From Molossus alvarezi (Eukaryota > Chordata > Mammalia > Chiroptera > Molossidae), in contig CM073886.1 in the NCBI GenBank assembly GCA_037176705.1, positions 123,466,501 through 123,530,500 of the forward strand: 64,000 nucleotides of DNA. The letters run 5' to 3'. Under the pieces are notes generated by a model. It was not told the DNA's origin. It saw nothing but the letters and a program-made list of their open reading frames with translations, and did no database searches. Shown here piece by piece: positions 1 through 10,480 of the stretch. Within the stretch, counting starts at the first letter, position 1; every line of letters starts with the position of its first letter. The position numbers were made by a program, and so were the translations under genes.

Positions 1-19
1 ATGCTATATTAAATTTAAT

Positions 20-160
20 CCCATAACAACTCTATCAGGTCAATATCATTGTTCTTCCCTTTCGTAACAAGGAAAATGAGGCCCAGTGACACTTGCGGGC
101 ACTGAGCGAGTCAAGGGCAGAGCCTGGATTTGAAGCCAGTCTGACTACAACTCTCATCCC
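20..160 (+). repeat. MIR SINE fragment
   Basis: The segment has the MIR core pattern of 'aaaatgaggcccagtgac', then a degraded 'agtcaagggcagagcctggatttgaa', as in the usual acid-test phrase for gaining a genomic MIR (eroded 'gaggaaactgag ... gcagagccaggattcgaa'). It is ancient and strongly mutated. No coding potential. Confidence 0.55.
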
Positions 161-214
161 GAGATCATGACACTAGACGAAAAACTGTGCAGCACAAACT
201 CACACAGTCCAAGT

Positions 215-300
215 CCTAGGTTCCTGTCCCTATTCCATCAATGACTAAGTGACAGTTGACCTGGGACAAATCCCCTAACAGCTCTAACATTACACAGCTA
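215..300 (+). repeat. MIR-like fragment
   Basis: The phrase order 'ggttcctgtcc ... gactaagtgacagttgacctgggacaaatcccctaac' resembles the MIR 5' half (tissue of 'gctgtgtgaccttgggcaagtcacttaac'). It is too diverged to be certain and could be part of the same element as the neighbouring fragment. Confidence 0.4.
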
Positions 301-954
301 TGACCCAGGGCCTAATTTTCCTACATTGAATGTCACAAAAAATGTAGAGTTGCATTATTCTTCGATGTGACACCTTCCTTGTCACCTCTAAGAACTAGGA
401 GATGGAGAACGTGATCAGGAATGCTGATCACACATACCCCCAAACCCTGCTGAATGCTGTTCTTGGGGGACTACCACCTGCTTTACCCAGCATTTCCACT
501 GATCACACCACAACAGAGGGCCTGCAGCTCAGGAACAAAACCACCACCAGCCACCACCTCACCAATCTCCTTCCAACTCTAAGGATGCTTTAACCGCTCG
601 GCTCTTAGGGCTGCAGGTGCACTCACACACACCGGGAGGGCCAGCTGATCGGCGGAGGAAGCTGGCCCCAGAAATGCAAGGGCAGTGGAGGGCTGGTGGA
701 CAGTCAGCTCCTCACACCCGGCTGCACCTGCAGAACCTGAGTCCAGTGTAGTCACGGACCTTCCAGGTTCTCTAAAAGGGCCAGAAAGGCAGGGTTGTTG
801 TGGTGGTTGTTTCTTAATGTGAAGTCTCCTTATTTTTAAATACTGGCAACTAATTCCAATTTTTTTTCAAAAACCTTATGTGGGCCAAACAAAACACATT
901 CACAGGCCAAGCACGGTTCTTAGGGCGCCAGTTAACAACCTGTTTTAAAGGTAT
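300..954. other. Unassigned intergenic or intronic sequence
   Basis: I see no gene, no convincing repeat and no regulatory signal here. A 63-codon open frame at 402-593 has no recognisable motif and is treated as chance. Confidence 0.5.
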
Positions 955-1660
955 TGGCATACAATGAGGCATCACCTCACACCTGCCAGAAGGGCTGCCA
1001 TCAGCAAATCATCAAACAAGTGCTGGCAAGATGCGGAGAAAGGGAACCCTAGCACACTGCTGGTGGGAATGCAGACTGGTCCAGCCACTACGGAAACCAG
1101 TATGGAGTTTCCTAAAAAATTTAAAAATGGAACAGCCATTTGACCCAGTGACCCCACTGCTAGGAATATACCCTAAGAAGCCTGAAACACCAATCAGAAA
1201 GATTATATGCATCCCTATGTTAGAGCAGTACTATTTATAATCGCTAAGATCTGGAAACAACCCAAGTGTTCATCAACAGATGATTGGATAAAAAAGCTGT
1301 GGTACATATACACAATGGAGTACTATGCAGCTATAAGGAAGAAAGGTCTCTTATCCTTTGAGACAACAAGGAGGGACCTGGAGAGTACTATGCTAAGCTA
1401 AATAAGCCAATCAGAGAAAGACAAGTATCACATGATCTCACTTACTTGTGGAATATAATGAACAAAATAAGCTGATGAAAATAATAGATTCAGAGACATG
1501 GAAGTAGGGAACAGACCGATGAACTTCAGGGTGGTGGGAAGAGATAAACCAAAGAACTTATATGCATAACCAATGGATACAGACATAAATAGTGTGGTAA
1601 AGGAGGGGGGTGGTGGAGCAGGGAAGAGGAGTTAATGGGGGGGGGAGAAAAAAAAATATT
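955..1660 (+). mobile_element. LINE-1 3' end, 5'-truncated
   Basis: The sequence holds the end of L1 ORF2 and the start of the 3' UTR. Broken frames read typical L1 text, such as [16 protein letters not shown], then PVTPLLGIYPKKPETPIRK and MEYYAAIRKK. After the ORF2 end come the usual 'agaaagacaagtatcacatgatctcactta' region and a G-rich tract near 1600-1645. The copy closely resembles those at 53.98-54.74 kb and 46.8 kb, so all belong to one bat L1 lineage. It has frameshifts and is dead. Confidence 0.9.
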
Positions 1661-1664
1661 GCTA

Positions 1665-2253
1665 TTGAAATAACCTGAAAATATAAACTGTTTGAAGACT
1701 TTTATTTCAGTGCACAGCTTTTTACCAAAATGTGCCTGAAAGCTCTCCTCTCCAAATGAACTCGAATAGTCTCTCTTTTTTCTCTTAATGGTGTTGTTTA
1801 ATCCCAACTCTCAAATCCCTAAGCATCATTTTATAATACAAATGCTCTCTCTCAAAAATCCAAACAAAGCAAAAACAAAAAACACAAAAACCGGCAACTT
1901 ACATTTTCTTGAGCGTTCTATGTAAGAGTGGAATGCAGAATGAAAAATACAGCAGATCCTGGAATAACTGGCATTTGGCAAAACTGTTTAGGAAAGGGGT
2001 GTTCTATCAAGGAAGCAGATTCCAGACTGGTGATGAGTGAGCCAGACATTGATGCTGGAGACAATTACAGAGGAGAGGACCCCGGAACGTGCACTCAGCC
2101 CACCTCACCCCCTTTGGGACAGGCTCCTGAACTGTGAACACAAGGGTCAGAAACAGACAGGAGGTGCCTTGGTTTGAATGGATCTCATGTAATGCCTGAA
2201 AAATATTTATGACCAAGGTGAAGAAATACAAATTGTTTACAAAGAGAGAGAGT
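1665..2253. other. Unassigned sequence
   Basis: No gene or repeat family recognised. Two overlapping frames of 69-74 codons on opposite strands near 2007-2231 have no motif or splice support. Confidence 0.5.
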
Positions 2254-2506
2254 GGCTCTGGCCAGTCTGGCTCAGCAGTTAGTGCATCAGCCGGCGTGCA
2301 GACTAAAGGGTCTCCGGTTCAATTCTGGTCAAGGGCATGTACCTGGGTTGCAGGTTCAATCCCTGACTGTGGTTGGGCATGTGGGAGGCAACCAATTGAT
2401 GTGTCTCTCTCACATCAATGTCTGTCTGTCTCTCTCTCTCTCTCTTGCTCTCCCCCTCCTCCCTCTAAATATCAATGGGAAAATACCCTCGGGTGAGGAT
2501 TAACCA
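2254..2506 (+). mobile_element. Ves SINE
   Basis: A full-length tRNA-derived bat SINE. It opens 'ggctctggccagtctggctc', has a B-box-like 'ggttcaattc', a CT-rich stretch at 2402-2465 and the diagnostic 3' end 'ccctcgggtgaggattaa'. Several CpG sites of the consensus are lost, so it is not among the youngest copies. Confidence 0.92.
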
Positions 2507-3204
2507 AAGAAGAAGAAGAGTGAAGGGGTTCTTTCCCCACCTGATCAGCGGGTGCTAATTCATGAATGCTGTCCACCTGGAGAAAGGTTATAGACAGATA
2601 TGACCGAGTTCCTGACATTTTGACTAATGAACTGGATGAAGATACAGGAATCACATTAATCAAATCTACAGATTAAAAAACAGGCAAGATAGCAAATATA
2701 TTGGGTGAAATAATGAGGATTCTGACAAATTAATGCAACAAATGACTCCAATACAATTAATCTAGCATTGATTATTTCGGCATCCAAAATCTAATGATGA
2801 TGATGGTAACAGAAACATGCAGAAAGTGAATAAATATGGCTGGGAGCAGATATGACTCAGCAGCACCACGTGGGAAAAACACCTACAACTGGTAAGCAAA
2901 ATGGACCCATGATGCACAGTAACTACCAAAATAAGAAAAAGGGGGGCAGGTTTCACCTCCTCATTCCATCACAAAGTGGGTCTAAAATCCTGCCCAGCAG
3001 TATTAAAACTGGAGGGTGCACTTTTAGTCTGAAAAATTCAGAGTAGATAATCCAACATGAAGATATCGCTACTACGAAACAGAAGCTATTATTATTGTCT
3101 TTATTACTGCCCAAGTTATTATAAATCCCCACTTCAATCTGGATCTTACTCTAAGTGTTCTCACTCCATCTCTCCATAGGTGCAAGCTGCTTCTTGCTGT
3201 TCCC
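2507..3204. other. Unassigned AT-rich sequence
   Basis: No gene recognised. Parts, such as 2560-2700, read like an old decayed retroelement, but I could not assign a family. Confidence 0.45.
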
Positions 3205-3376
3205 CAGCTTTACTGGGGTATAACTGACGCATGAAGTTTGGTGTGCAGTGTAATGATCTTCTATATATGCCGTGAAATGACTACTGCAATCAAGTTCATT
3301 AACACAGCTGTCACCTCAGTTACGTCCTTTTCTGTGTGGGTGAAACTGCTTCCATTCTACTCTGCTAGCAAATTTC

Positions 3377-3638
3377 TTTTTTTTTTATCCTCATCCGAGG
3401 ACATTTTTTCCATTTTTTTGTTCAGATAAAGTGGGAGGGAGAGAGAGGAAGACAGAGAGAGAGGAAGACAGAGAGAGAGAAAAACATCGATGTAAAAGAA
3501 ACACATCGAGTGGCTGCCACCCGCACGATCCGGCCGGGGACAAACTGCAACCGAGGCACGTGCCCTCAGTGGGAACCGAACCCGGGTCCCTCTGGACCCC
3601 AGGCCGATGCTCTAACCGCTGAGCCAAACCGGCCAGGG
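3377..3638 (-). mobile_element. Ves SINE with perfect 17-bp target site duplication
   Basis: The element ends (plus strand) in 'ctgagccaaaccggccaggg' and starts with T-rich tail plus 'atcctcatccgaggac'. It is flanked by the identical 17-mer CTCTGCTAGCAAATTTC at 3360-3376 and 3639-3655, which is L1 sequence that was duplicated on insertion. CpG sites are well kept. Together these indicate a fairly recent insertion. Confidence 0.95.
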
Positions 3639-3718
3639 CTCTGCTAGCAAATTTCAAGTACACGAGACAGCGCCCTAACGATCGCGACGCTGTCCAGTAG
3701 CTCCCCGAACGCACAGCT

Positions 3719-3764
3719 GCAGGTTCGTACCCCGACCTGTAGCAGGTTCGTACCCCGACCTGTA
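3719..3764. repeat. Perfect 2 x 23-bp tandem duplication
   Basis: The unit beginning GCAGGTTCGTACCCCGACC occurs at 3719-3741 and again without any change at 3742-3764. It lies in L1-derived sequence next to a young Ves SINE. Confidence 0.9.
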
Positions 3765-3889
3765 GCTACTGCGTCACCCCGGGCCTCACCTGCTCCCTTC
3801 TCCACCACCACATCGAGGGACTCCACCCACACTGAAAGGTAAGGCATCTGTGGTGTTGGTGAGCTGTAGACACAGTCACGCCTCCCGGT

Positions 3890-4760
3890 GGTTTCATCAG
3901 CAGCCTGGAAGAGGGCCGGCGGGACTGGGGAGAGGAGCCTGTGTCATTACCACGGCCTCAGCATGGTTAAGAAACAAAGACAAGCTTCCAGAGCCAGCCT
4001 GGCTGTGGCTGGCGGGGGCTCCTCCCCGGCCCGCACTACCACCCCTCACTGCCTCCAGACTCCCCAGGACCCCTGGGCACTGCCTCGAGTCACCCTTCTG
4101 AACTGTCAATCTCACACACCGGAAATTTTCCGCGGCTGTGCCTGGCCTACCCGAAAAGGGGCCAACTTCAGCATGGATGAGCTCCCCGCGGCTTCATGCC
4201 TCCCACCTGCCCAGTCCCACTTCTGCCCACCGGCCCTGTGCTCGGGCCCACCCCACCTGCGGGGCTGTCGCCTCGCATCGCTGCACACACTGGCCCCTCC
4301 ACCCAGAACGCCCTCGCCCACTCTTCCTCGTCCACTCCACAACCCAGCCCGCCCTTCCACACTCGGCTGACACCTCTCCTTCCCACCGTCTTCCCGCCCT
4401 GGCCCCCAGACTGAGACAAACCTGCTGCCGTTCACCGTCTGGAGCACTGGTGTTGTCTCGTGGCAGCAGAGGAAGAGAAAAGGGACACAGCCCTTACTGT
4501 CTCTGTCAAAGCCTGAGGACACTGCTGATGAGACCGTGGGCAGTGTCGGGGCGCCGCGGCCCCTCCCCTCGGGCCCGAGGTTTCCACCCCAGCCACGCGG
4601 AACGTGTGAGCAGCGCCGTGGCGGCTCCGCCTGCCTGTAAGCGAGCGGCAAAGTTCCGCACAGAGCCGTCTGTACTTTCCTGGGGCTGGCACGGGGGAAG
4701 GGCGACCTGCCATGCACAGTCAGTCCATCTCGTAAGGACGGGTCGAGTGTTTCTTTTCTC
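3890..4760. other. CpG-rich block, possible orphan CpG island
   Basis: This stretch is clearly GC-rich with dense CpG (for example 'gtcggggcgccgcgg' at 4546 and 'agcgccgtggcggctccgc' at 4611), in contrast to the AT-rich flanks. By eye the CpG observed/expected ratio is near 0.5-0.6. Long frames exist on both strands (up to 294 codons on the minus strand, 4112-4996). They are proline-, arginine- and glycine-rich, overlap one another and match no family I know, so I do not call a gene. Confidence 0.55.
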
Positions 4761-5059
4761 CGTAAAAAGTGACCCCCGCCCCAACCAAAAGAAGAACTGC
4801 TGGTTCCAAAATGGGAACGGGGGAGTCGAGGGGACTGGACAGCAGTGGTGGGGAGAGAAAAAAGGTGACAGATGAAGAAGAAGATGCCGGGAGGCTCCAC
4901 CTGCCTCGCCCCGCCACGCATTCCACACAGGGGCAGGGAACGGGGACTAGTGAGCCATTTTCTTCCATCGGCCTGTACGAGGGAAGTAAAACCCAAGGCT
5001 GGTGTTCGTCATGCAAACTGCAAGCCATCTTTCGGGACTGCTGAGGGTCTACTTTAGGA

Positions 5060-5864
5060 ATCAAAATAGTTACAAGTGTTGCTTATTTCAAAAAATAAAA
5101 AATAACTGCCCCTGCCTAAGGAAACAAGTCATGAAATGAATGTCAGATACTGTCAAGTAGAAACATTATTTTAAACAAAAGGCTTTATTGCTCTCCTCCT
5201 TAGTGAGATTATGTGTTGGAATTTCCCAAGTAACATATTCCTCCTGAATTTACTAGGAACTCAGCTCCCTCATTGTATAAAAGATAATCTCAAAAAGGCA
5301 AGTCCTTCACAGAAGATATATCGTAGCAATTTTAAGACCATTAGCCTAGGATATTCTCACTCGCATGTAATGTGGTCATCACTAAATCATCGGTGGATGT
5401 CAAGGAGAAATAAACTAGCCCGCTCCTCACGCAATGTGCAGAATAAGCAGGAGGAATGTTTGTGTCCGCTGAAAAGTGACATGACAACAAAGTTTATTTT
5501 AAAATTGCAGGAGAGGAAATGAGGCTACGCGATGGTCAACTGTGATAACAAGTTGACTGAGTCCGTGGGCCTCCGGGCCCTGAACTATACTGACCACTTC
5601 GAGGGTCATTCCACGGCAGGCACGTCTGTCCTGGCACTGCTGCAGACCTGATGCCTGCCCACTGCCGGGCCAAAAACAAAGGCCCTTACTAGTGACTGAA
5701 TGAATGCATCACACTGCATTCCAACAACTCTCTAAAGATCTCGGCCTGACCTTCAAGAACTTATATAGGAGCATTGAGGACAACAGAAGAAAAAATTACC
5801 TTCGATTCAAAATAAAATTTCTTGGCAACAGAAAGCATTTGTTTTCAAGTAAATAAAAAGTCAA
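5060..5864. other. Unassigned sequence
   Basis: Mostly AT-rich. A faint MIR-like phrase ('gcaggagaggaaatgaggctac') lies near 5506-5530. No gene seen. Confidence 0.45.
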
Positions 5865-6129
5865 GCCCTGGCCAGTTTGGCTCAGCGGTTAGAGCGTCGG
5901 CCTGTGGTCTGGAGAGACCCGGGTTCGGTTCCCGCTAAGGGCACGTACTTCGGTTGCAGTTTGTCCCCGGCCCTGGTTGGTCGTGTGGGTGGCAGCCACT
6001 CGATGTGTCCCTTCACGTCGATGTTTTTCTCTCTCTCTCTCTCTCTCTCTCCTTCCTCTCTCTCCCTCCCACTCTATCTGTACAAAAAATGGAAAAATAT
6101 CCTCAGGTGAGGATTAAAAAAAAAAAAAA
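5865..6129 (+). mobile_element. Ves SINE, CpG-rich young-looking copy
   Basis: It is full length, from 'gccctggccagtttggctc' through 'gacccgggttcggttcccgc' to 'cctcaggtgaggattaaaaa'. The flanks share 'aaaaagtcaa' on both sides (ending at 5864 and at about 6139), consistent with a target site duplication running into the poly-A tail. Confidence 0.95.
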
Positions 6130-6163
6130 AAAAAGTCAACAAAATATTTCCCAGTGAACAGAA

Positions 6164-6218
6164 GCAACAATATATATGTGTATATGTGTGTGTGTATTAT
6201 ATTTTAATATATATATAT
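6164..6218. repeat. TA/TG microsatellite in a Ves tail
   Basis: The tract of TATATATGTGTATATGTGTG type and TATATA runs lies between the duplicated flank ('agcaacaatat' at 6163) and the SINE core. It is therefore the 3' tail of the adjacent minus-strand Ves element, not independent DNA. Confidence 0.8.
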
Positions 6219-6481
6219 TTTTAAATCCTCATCCAATGATATTTTTACTGTTATCAGATAGAAAGGGAGGGAAGAAGGGAGAGAGAGAGGGAGGGAGGGA
6301 GAGAGAGAGAGGGAGAGAAAGATCAACGTGAGAGAGACACACCGACTGGATGCCTCCCACACAACCTGGCCAGGGCCAGGGATGAAGTGCAACTGAGGTA
6401 CGTGCCCTTGACCGGAATCGAACCTGCGACTCACTGGTCAGCAGGCTGATGCTCTAACAGCTGAGCCAAACCGGCCAGGGC
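6219..6481 (-). mobile_element. Ves SINE, inverted relative to its neighbour
   Basis: The core runs from 'tttttaaatcctcatccaat' to 'gccaaaccggccagggc'. Flanks 'agcaacaatat' (6163) and 'agcaacgaaatat' (6482) are probable target duplications. It lies tail-to-tail with the plus-strand Ves at 5865-6129. Confidence 0.92.
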
Positions 6482-6599
6482 AGCAACGAAATATTTTGTC
6501 AGGATGTCCTGACATGCTTTTCATAACAGTTTAATGTATGTTCTAAAACAAAGCTATTCTGCTTAGAAACCCTGTATTAACAGGAATATATAACACTGG

Positions 6600-6760
6600 C
6601 CTCAATCATCACATCAGGTTGGTCAGGTCAAGGTGACATCTATCCTCCTCCACCTGCAGACTCCACCAGTTGGATGTTATTACTCCCGTTTCACAGATAA
6701 GGAAACAGACACAGAATTTGCCCAAGTTCACACAACCAGGAAATGGGAAATGGGATCTAA
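6600..6760 (+). repeat. MIR SINE
   Basis: The phrase 'tattactcccgtttcacag', then 'ataaggaaacagacacagaa' and 'gcccaagttcacacaacc', is the MIR core and 3' half with moderate divergence. Confidence 0.75.
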
Positions 6761-7024
6761 TATCATTCCCTTTAGAATGTAACATGCTTTATATATTGGA
6801 AATCAGAAAAAAAAATAACAACAGTCATCTGTAATTTCAACAAAGAAAATCTCACCTAACATTTGGTAGTTACTCTTCCTGGCATATTCTCTCTCTCTCA
6901 TTCTCTCACATTCACCCTCCCAAAACAAAAACCTGAGACCAAGTTACACACACTGTTTTGCGATCTGCTTTTCCAGTTTACAAATTCTGAGAACCTTTCC
7001 ACATCAAAACATACACCCTTCCTT

Positions 7025-7190
7025 GCCCTGGCTGGTGTGGCTCAGCAGTCCAAGAGCAGCCTGCGGACCAAAGGGGTTGTGAGTTGATTCTGGTCAAGGG
7101 CATGTGCCTGGGTTGTGGGTTCGCTCCCTGGCCTGGTGGTGGCCCTGTGGGAGGCAGCCAATCAATGTGTCTTTCTCATATCAATGTTTT
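7025..7190 (+). mobile_element. Ves SINE, 3' part missing (first half of a tandem pair)
   Basis: It has the tRNA-like head 'gccctggctggtgtggctca', the middle part and 'tcatatcaatgtttt', then stops before the CT-rich part and tail. The second Ves begins within 6 bp in the same direction. It is older and less CpG-rich than the copies at 3.4 and 33.1 kb. Confidence 0.88.
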
Positions 7191-7195
7191 TTATA

Positions 7196-7429
7196 CCTGG
7201 CCAGTTTGGTTCAGTGGTTAGAGCATCAGCCTAAGGACAGAAGGGTCTCAGGTTCGATTACTGGTCAAGGGCACATACCTGGGTTGCAGGTTCAATCCCT
7301 GGCCCTGGTCAGGTAGTTCGGGAGGCAACCAATTGATGTGTCACTCTTATATCTATGTAGCTCTCTCTCTTTCTCCCTTCCACTCTACATAAAAATCAAT
7401 GGAAAAGTATCCTCGGTGAGGATTAACAA
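7196..7429 (+). mobile_element. Ves SINE, second half of a tandem pair
   Basis: It is nearly full length, from 'cctggccagtttggttcagt' to 'tatcctcggtgaggattaac', followed by an A-rich tail. It is head-to-tail with the truncated copy just upstream. Confidence 0.9.
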
Positions 7430-7439
7430 ACAAAAATAC

Positions 7440-7630
7440 TCCCCTCCTTCACCTTTAATGAAGAAATGGTTCTCCATTACATGGATATAACGTAGTATGT
7501 GTACTCAATCTATCATTTAGCATTTGTTTCCAGTTTATAATTATCATAATATCACAAACGAAGCCATGGAAATCATTTTTACAAATTAGAGGTGGTTTTT
7601 TGGCATGTACTTTTTGTGAAGGCCACCAGA
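7440..7630 (-). mobile_element. Old LINE-1 fragment (tentative)
   Basis: The phrase 'ccattacatggatataacgt', followed by 'catttgtttccagtttataa' and 'cataatatcacaaac', resembles the reverse complement of the end of L1 ORF2 (the 'tatacacaatggaatattattcagc' region). It is very diverged. The Ves pair may have inserted into the same element, whose other part would be 6840-7020. Confidence 0.35.
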
Positions 7631-8232
7631 TTCTAGAAGTGAGTTTTTCCCAAACTTTCAGAGAGCACAGCCCTCTCAGTTCTGAGACACCCCACTAAGC
7701 AGATTTTCCACCCAGCTGAGGCTCACCGTTGGGGGGAGAAAGCTACTGACAGGAATACATGTCCACATGCACAGCGTAGGCGAGGACCATGCTCTAGACT
7801 GGTCTCTGCACACATGCTTTGTTTGTTTTCCTTCAATGCCTAGTGGTGGAGATGACTGACTAAGGGTACATGGCACATTTTTGAGGCTTTCGATGAGTAA
7901 TACAAAATTGCCCTCTTGGAAGGTTGTTACAATTAAAACACCCACCAGCAGCATTTAGAAGTGACAATTTCCCAAACCCTTCGGTTGGCTAAATTTGTAT
8001 TTAAACAATCAAATGGACCTAAGTTTTAAAAACAGTGAAGCTATTAATAAGCATTTCTAGAACAAACAATTTGACAACAAATGCTAGATTTTAAAGTATG
8101 TATGTTTTCAAATACAAAATATAAAATTTTAATGACATCAGATCCCAGCAGACTGAACTTAAAGGAATGACTATTAGGAAACCTAGTAGCACCAGGCTCA
8201 GAAAGATCCCAAGCTAGTGAGTAATACACCGT

Positions 8233-8300
8233 ATCTTCACTTGCCCTTTTGGCTAATATCAGGCTTAATAAGTTTGGGTTTTAACAGCAACACCCTCTAT
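8233..8300 (+). pseudogene. Truncated U2 snRNA pseudogene
   Basis: The 68 bp match the 5' end of the spliceosomal U2 snRNA. The block CCTTTTGGCTAA (the region of stem I and the branch-site recognition arm) is kept exactly. The later part 'ccctctat' corresponds to 'tcctctatc' of U2 near base 70, with a small gap between. Similarity stops at a run of T at 8301, so two thirds of the RNA are missing. Differences in the branch-site pairing region mean it cannot work. Retroposed U2 pseudogenes are common in mammals. Confidence 0.6.
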
Positions 8301-10480
8301 TTTTTTTTTTTAACATGAAATTGTACATTCCTTCAAATTTTATAAATACTACCTTATAGCTAATGTGCCATCTGAAGTTCTCAAAATCCTTTTAGATATT
8401 CATGTATTCAACAAATATCTGAACACCTACTCCTCCAGGTCTCGGCTTCTCTATCGGTAAACTAAAGAAGTCACAGATGAGCTGTGGTCTCTCTAGCTCT
8501 CAAATTCTACACATCCTTTAGTTTAGTTTGAAGTTTAGGTCCCTTTTACTCATGAGAGCTTTGCATTTTAACCTCTATATCATTCTTCCATGAAATTAGC
8601 ACCAGGCTTTCCAGTAATAGTAATAGTAATAATTTTATATCTACAGCCCAACTTTGATGATCCAGGTGTTTGAGGAATAAACGCAGAATAAGGTTCCAGA
8701 CAGATGAAGATTTATGCTCCTAACTTTAACTGTTTCTTAGAGAAGATTTCTAACATGTTCTTCCTGCTTCACGTCTGTACTGCACTATAAATACCAAGGC
8801 ACGAAATGTGAAACAGGATCTTGCTGGTGTGACGGTGGGTCTCCAAGCCCGTGGACAGGAATGACGGGCATCCAGCATGAAGGTGGCACGCTGGCACCTC
8901 AGGGGCTGCCACTGAAGTCCTGGTGGTGAATTCTTACTTCTCTGCAGATTACTTCCATCTCGAACTTAACAGACACACGCTTCTGTCTACAGAATGGCTG
9001 CAACTCACTGCTCCGTGAGCATTTCTAATCTTAGAACTGGGAAGCCTACGTCTGCCACCACTTGTTATTTTCCACCAGATGCTCCTGCCACCACCACTTC
9101 CACTGTGTTTGGATCCAGGGTCTCCAGGGAGAAGTCTGCTTCTTACAGTTAGAGAAAGGCACAGCAAGGGGCCTCAGTATCCAGAGCCCCCCTTCTAGGG
9201 AAGAGCCACAAGAAGATTTTCAGGAAGTAATATCGCCTCCTTGTGGTTTTTCAGGATACTGCCACTTAATAATACAGAGAACACATGTGTTCTCAACTAC
9301 AGGCACATAGAAGGATTCCAAGACTTCCTCTGTACCTGCTCTCAAACCAGAAGAATGGGCAAGAGCCAAGCATTACTCACCTCTGTGCAAAAGGACATGA
9401 AAAGTTCACCCACCAGAAGTTTTTTCTCAACTTGCTACAGAAAACCATAGAACACAATCTCTGCTCACACGAGCAACATCCGCAGCAGACTGGCGGGAAG
9501 GTGCACTGTGATGTTAGACAATGCAAGACAAATGTGCAATCCCTGCATCTCTGTAGTTCACAGAGGAAATGCGAAGGAAGTAGTAAAAGTCATAAATTTA
9601 CCACAACCAGTTAAATAGAAAACCAATGCTTATGGGCGCCCGGGGGCCTTCGCTTTAATGAGAGTGACAATAGAGACTGTACTTAAGATTTCGGGGTCAC
9701 AGAATCCATCCTTGACATAGTGTCTGCACAGAGCTTATGAGAGAGGGTTGGAAGATAAAATTATCTTACATGGAAACAACTTACTGGGTTCTGGCATCAA
9801 CCAAGTAGAATAGGAAATAAAACATTAAAACCTCATTCTGCAACATCACAAAACTCCTGATGTTGCAAAGGAGCCCAAAAGTTACAGTCAAGGAAAAGAC
9901 AACAGATTCTTATTACGTATCTATAACAATTGCTCAGCACAAAATTCATTTCCCTAGCTTTCAATTAACATAAAGAAACATATATTTAGAATGACAGATT
10001 AAGAGTGGGAAGAGGAAATACCACAGGAAATATTCCTGATATTCCCGAAAATAGAACATGCACACATTCTTCCTGTGAGGAAAAAGGTACCTGCAAAAAG
10101 TCCATAGATGTGCTCATCAGTCTGTCATCAGCCCAAAAGGATTACAACAGTCAATACCCAAAAAAAGCACCTTTGAAAATTTTACATTTAAGCAGATCTA
10201 CTCCACTAAAATCAAGGTGAAAGTTCTGATTAAATGACTTGGAAATCACACTAATGTCCTGGAAAACTCAGTATGCTTTTAAGGCTTCATACTTTAATTT
10301 CACAGAACAGCAATCAATTGCAACTAACTTAAAGCGATGACTTCAGAAGCTACGTTAACAGTGTTAACAGACTTGGTAATGTCCAGGGCCAGAGCCAAGG
10401 TGGAAAGCTCACATAAAAGACCACAGAATCTAAGCATTCTGACCAAAGGGGCAGGATTATTTTTTTTAAACTCTTTGATT
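8301..10480. other. Unassigned sequence in the putative intron
   Basis: No gene recognised. A 'taatag' triplet run is at 8626-8650 and a MIR-like phrase at about 8400-8500. A weak minus-strand exon-like segment (9381-9489) is described under findings. Confidence 0.45.

Larger units (their letters stand above)
3205..3790 (-). mobile_element. Old LINE-1 3' end, split by a Ves SINE
   Basis: On the plus strand it reads 'ctttactggggtataactgac ... gtgaaatgactactgcaatcaagttcattaac', the reverse complement of a common mammalian L1 3' end. The text continues after the inserted SINE with 'gcaaatttcaagtacacgagacag' and 'ctgcaggttcgtacccc'. The right part has unusually many CpG sites for an old L1. A perfect 23-bp tandem duplication lies inside it. 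Confidence 0.7.

Noticed and set aside
2254..2330. tRNA-like A and B boxes in Ves copies
   Set aside because: They are SINE promoters. No copy has a complete acceptor stem and anticodon arm, so no true tRNA gene is called.
4112..4996. 294-codon minus-strand frame and 245-codon plus-strand frame
   Set aside because: They overlap each other in a CpG-rich block, are low in motif content and match no family; stop scarcity explains them.
5877..6110. Frames reading MAQRLERRPVVWRDPGSVPA and similar at several loci
   Set aside because: These are translations of the Ves tRNA-related head, repeated at 5.9, 33.1 and 63.3 kb, not a gene family.
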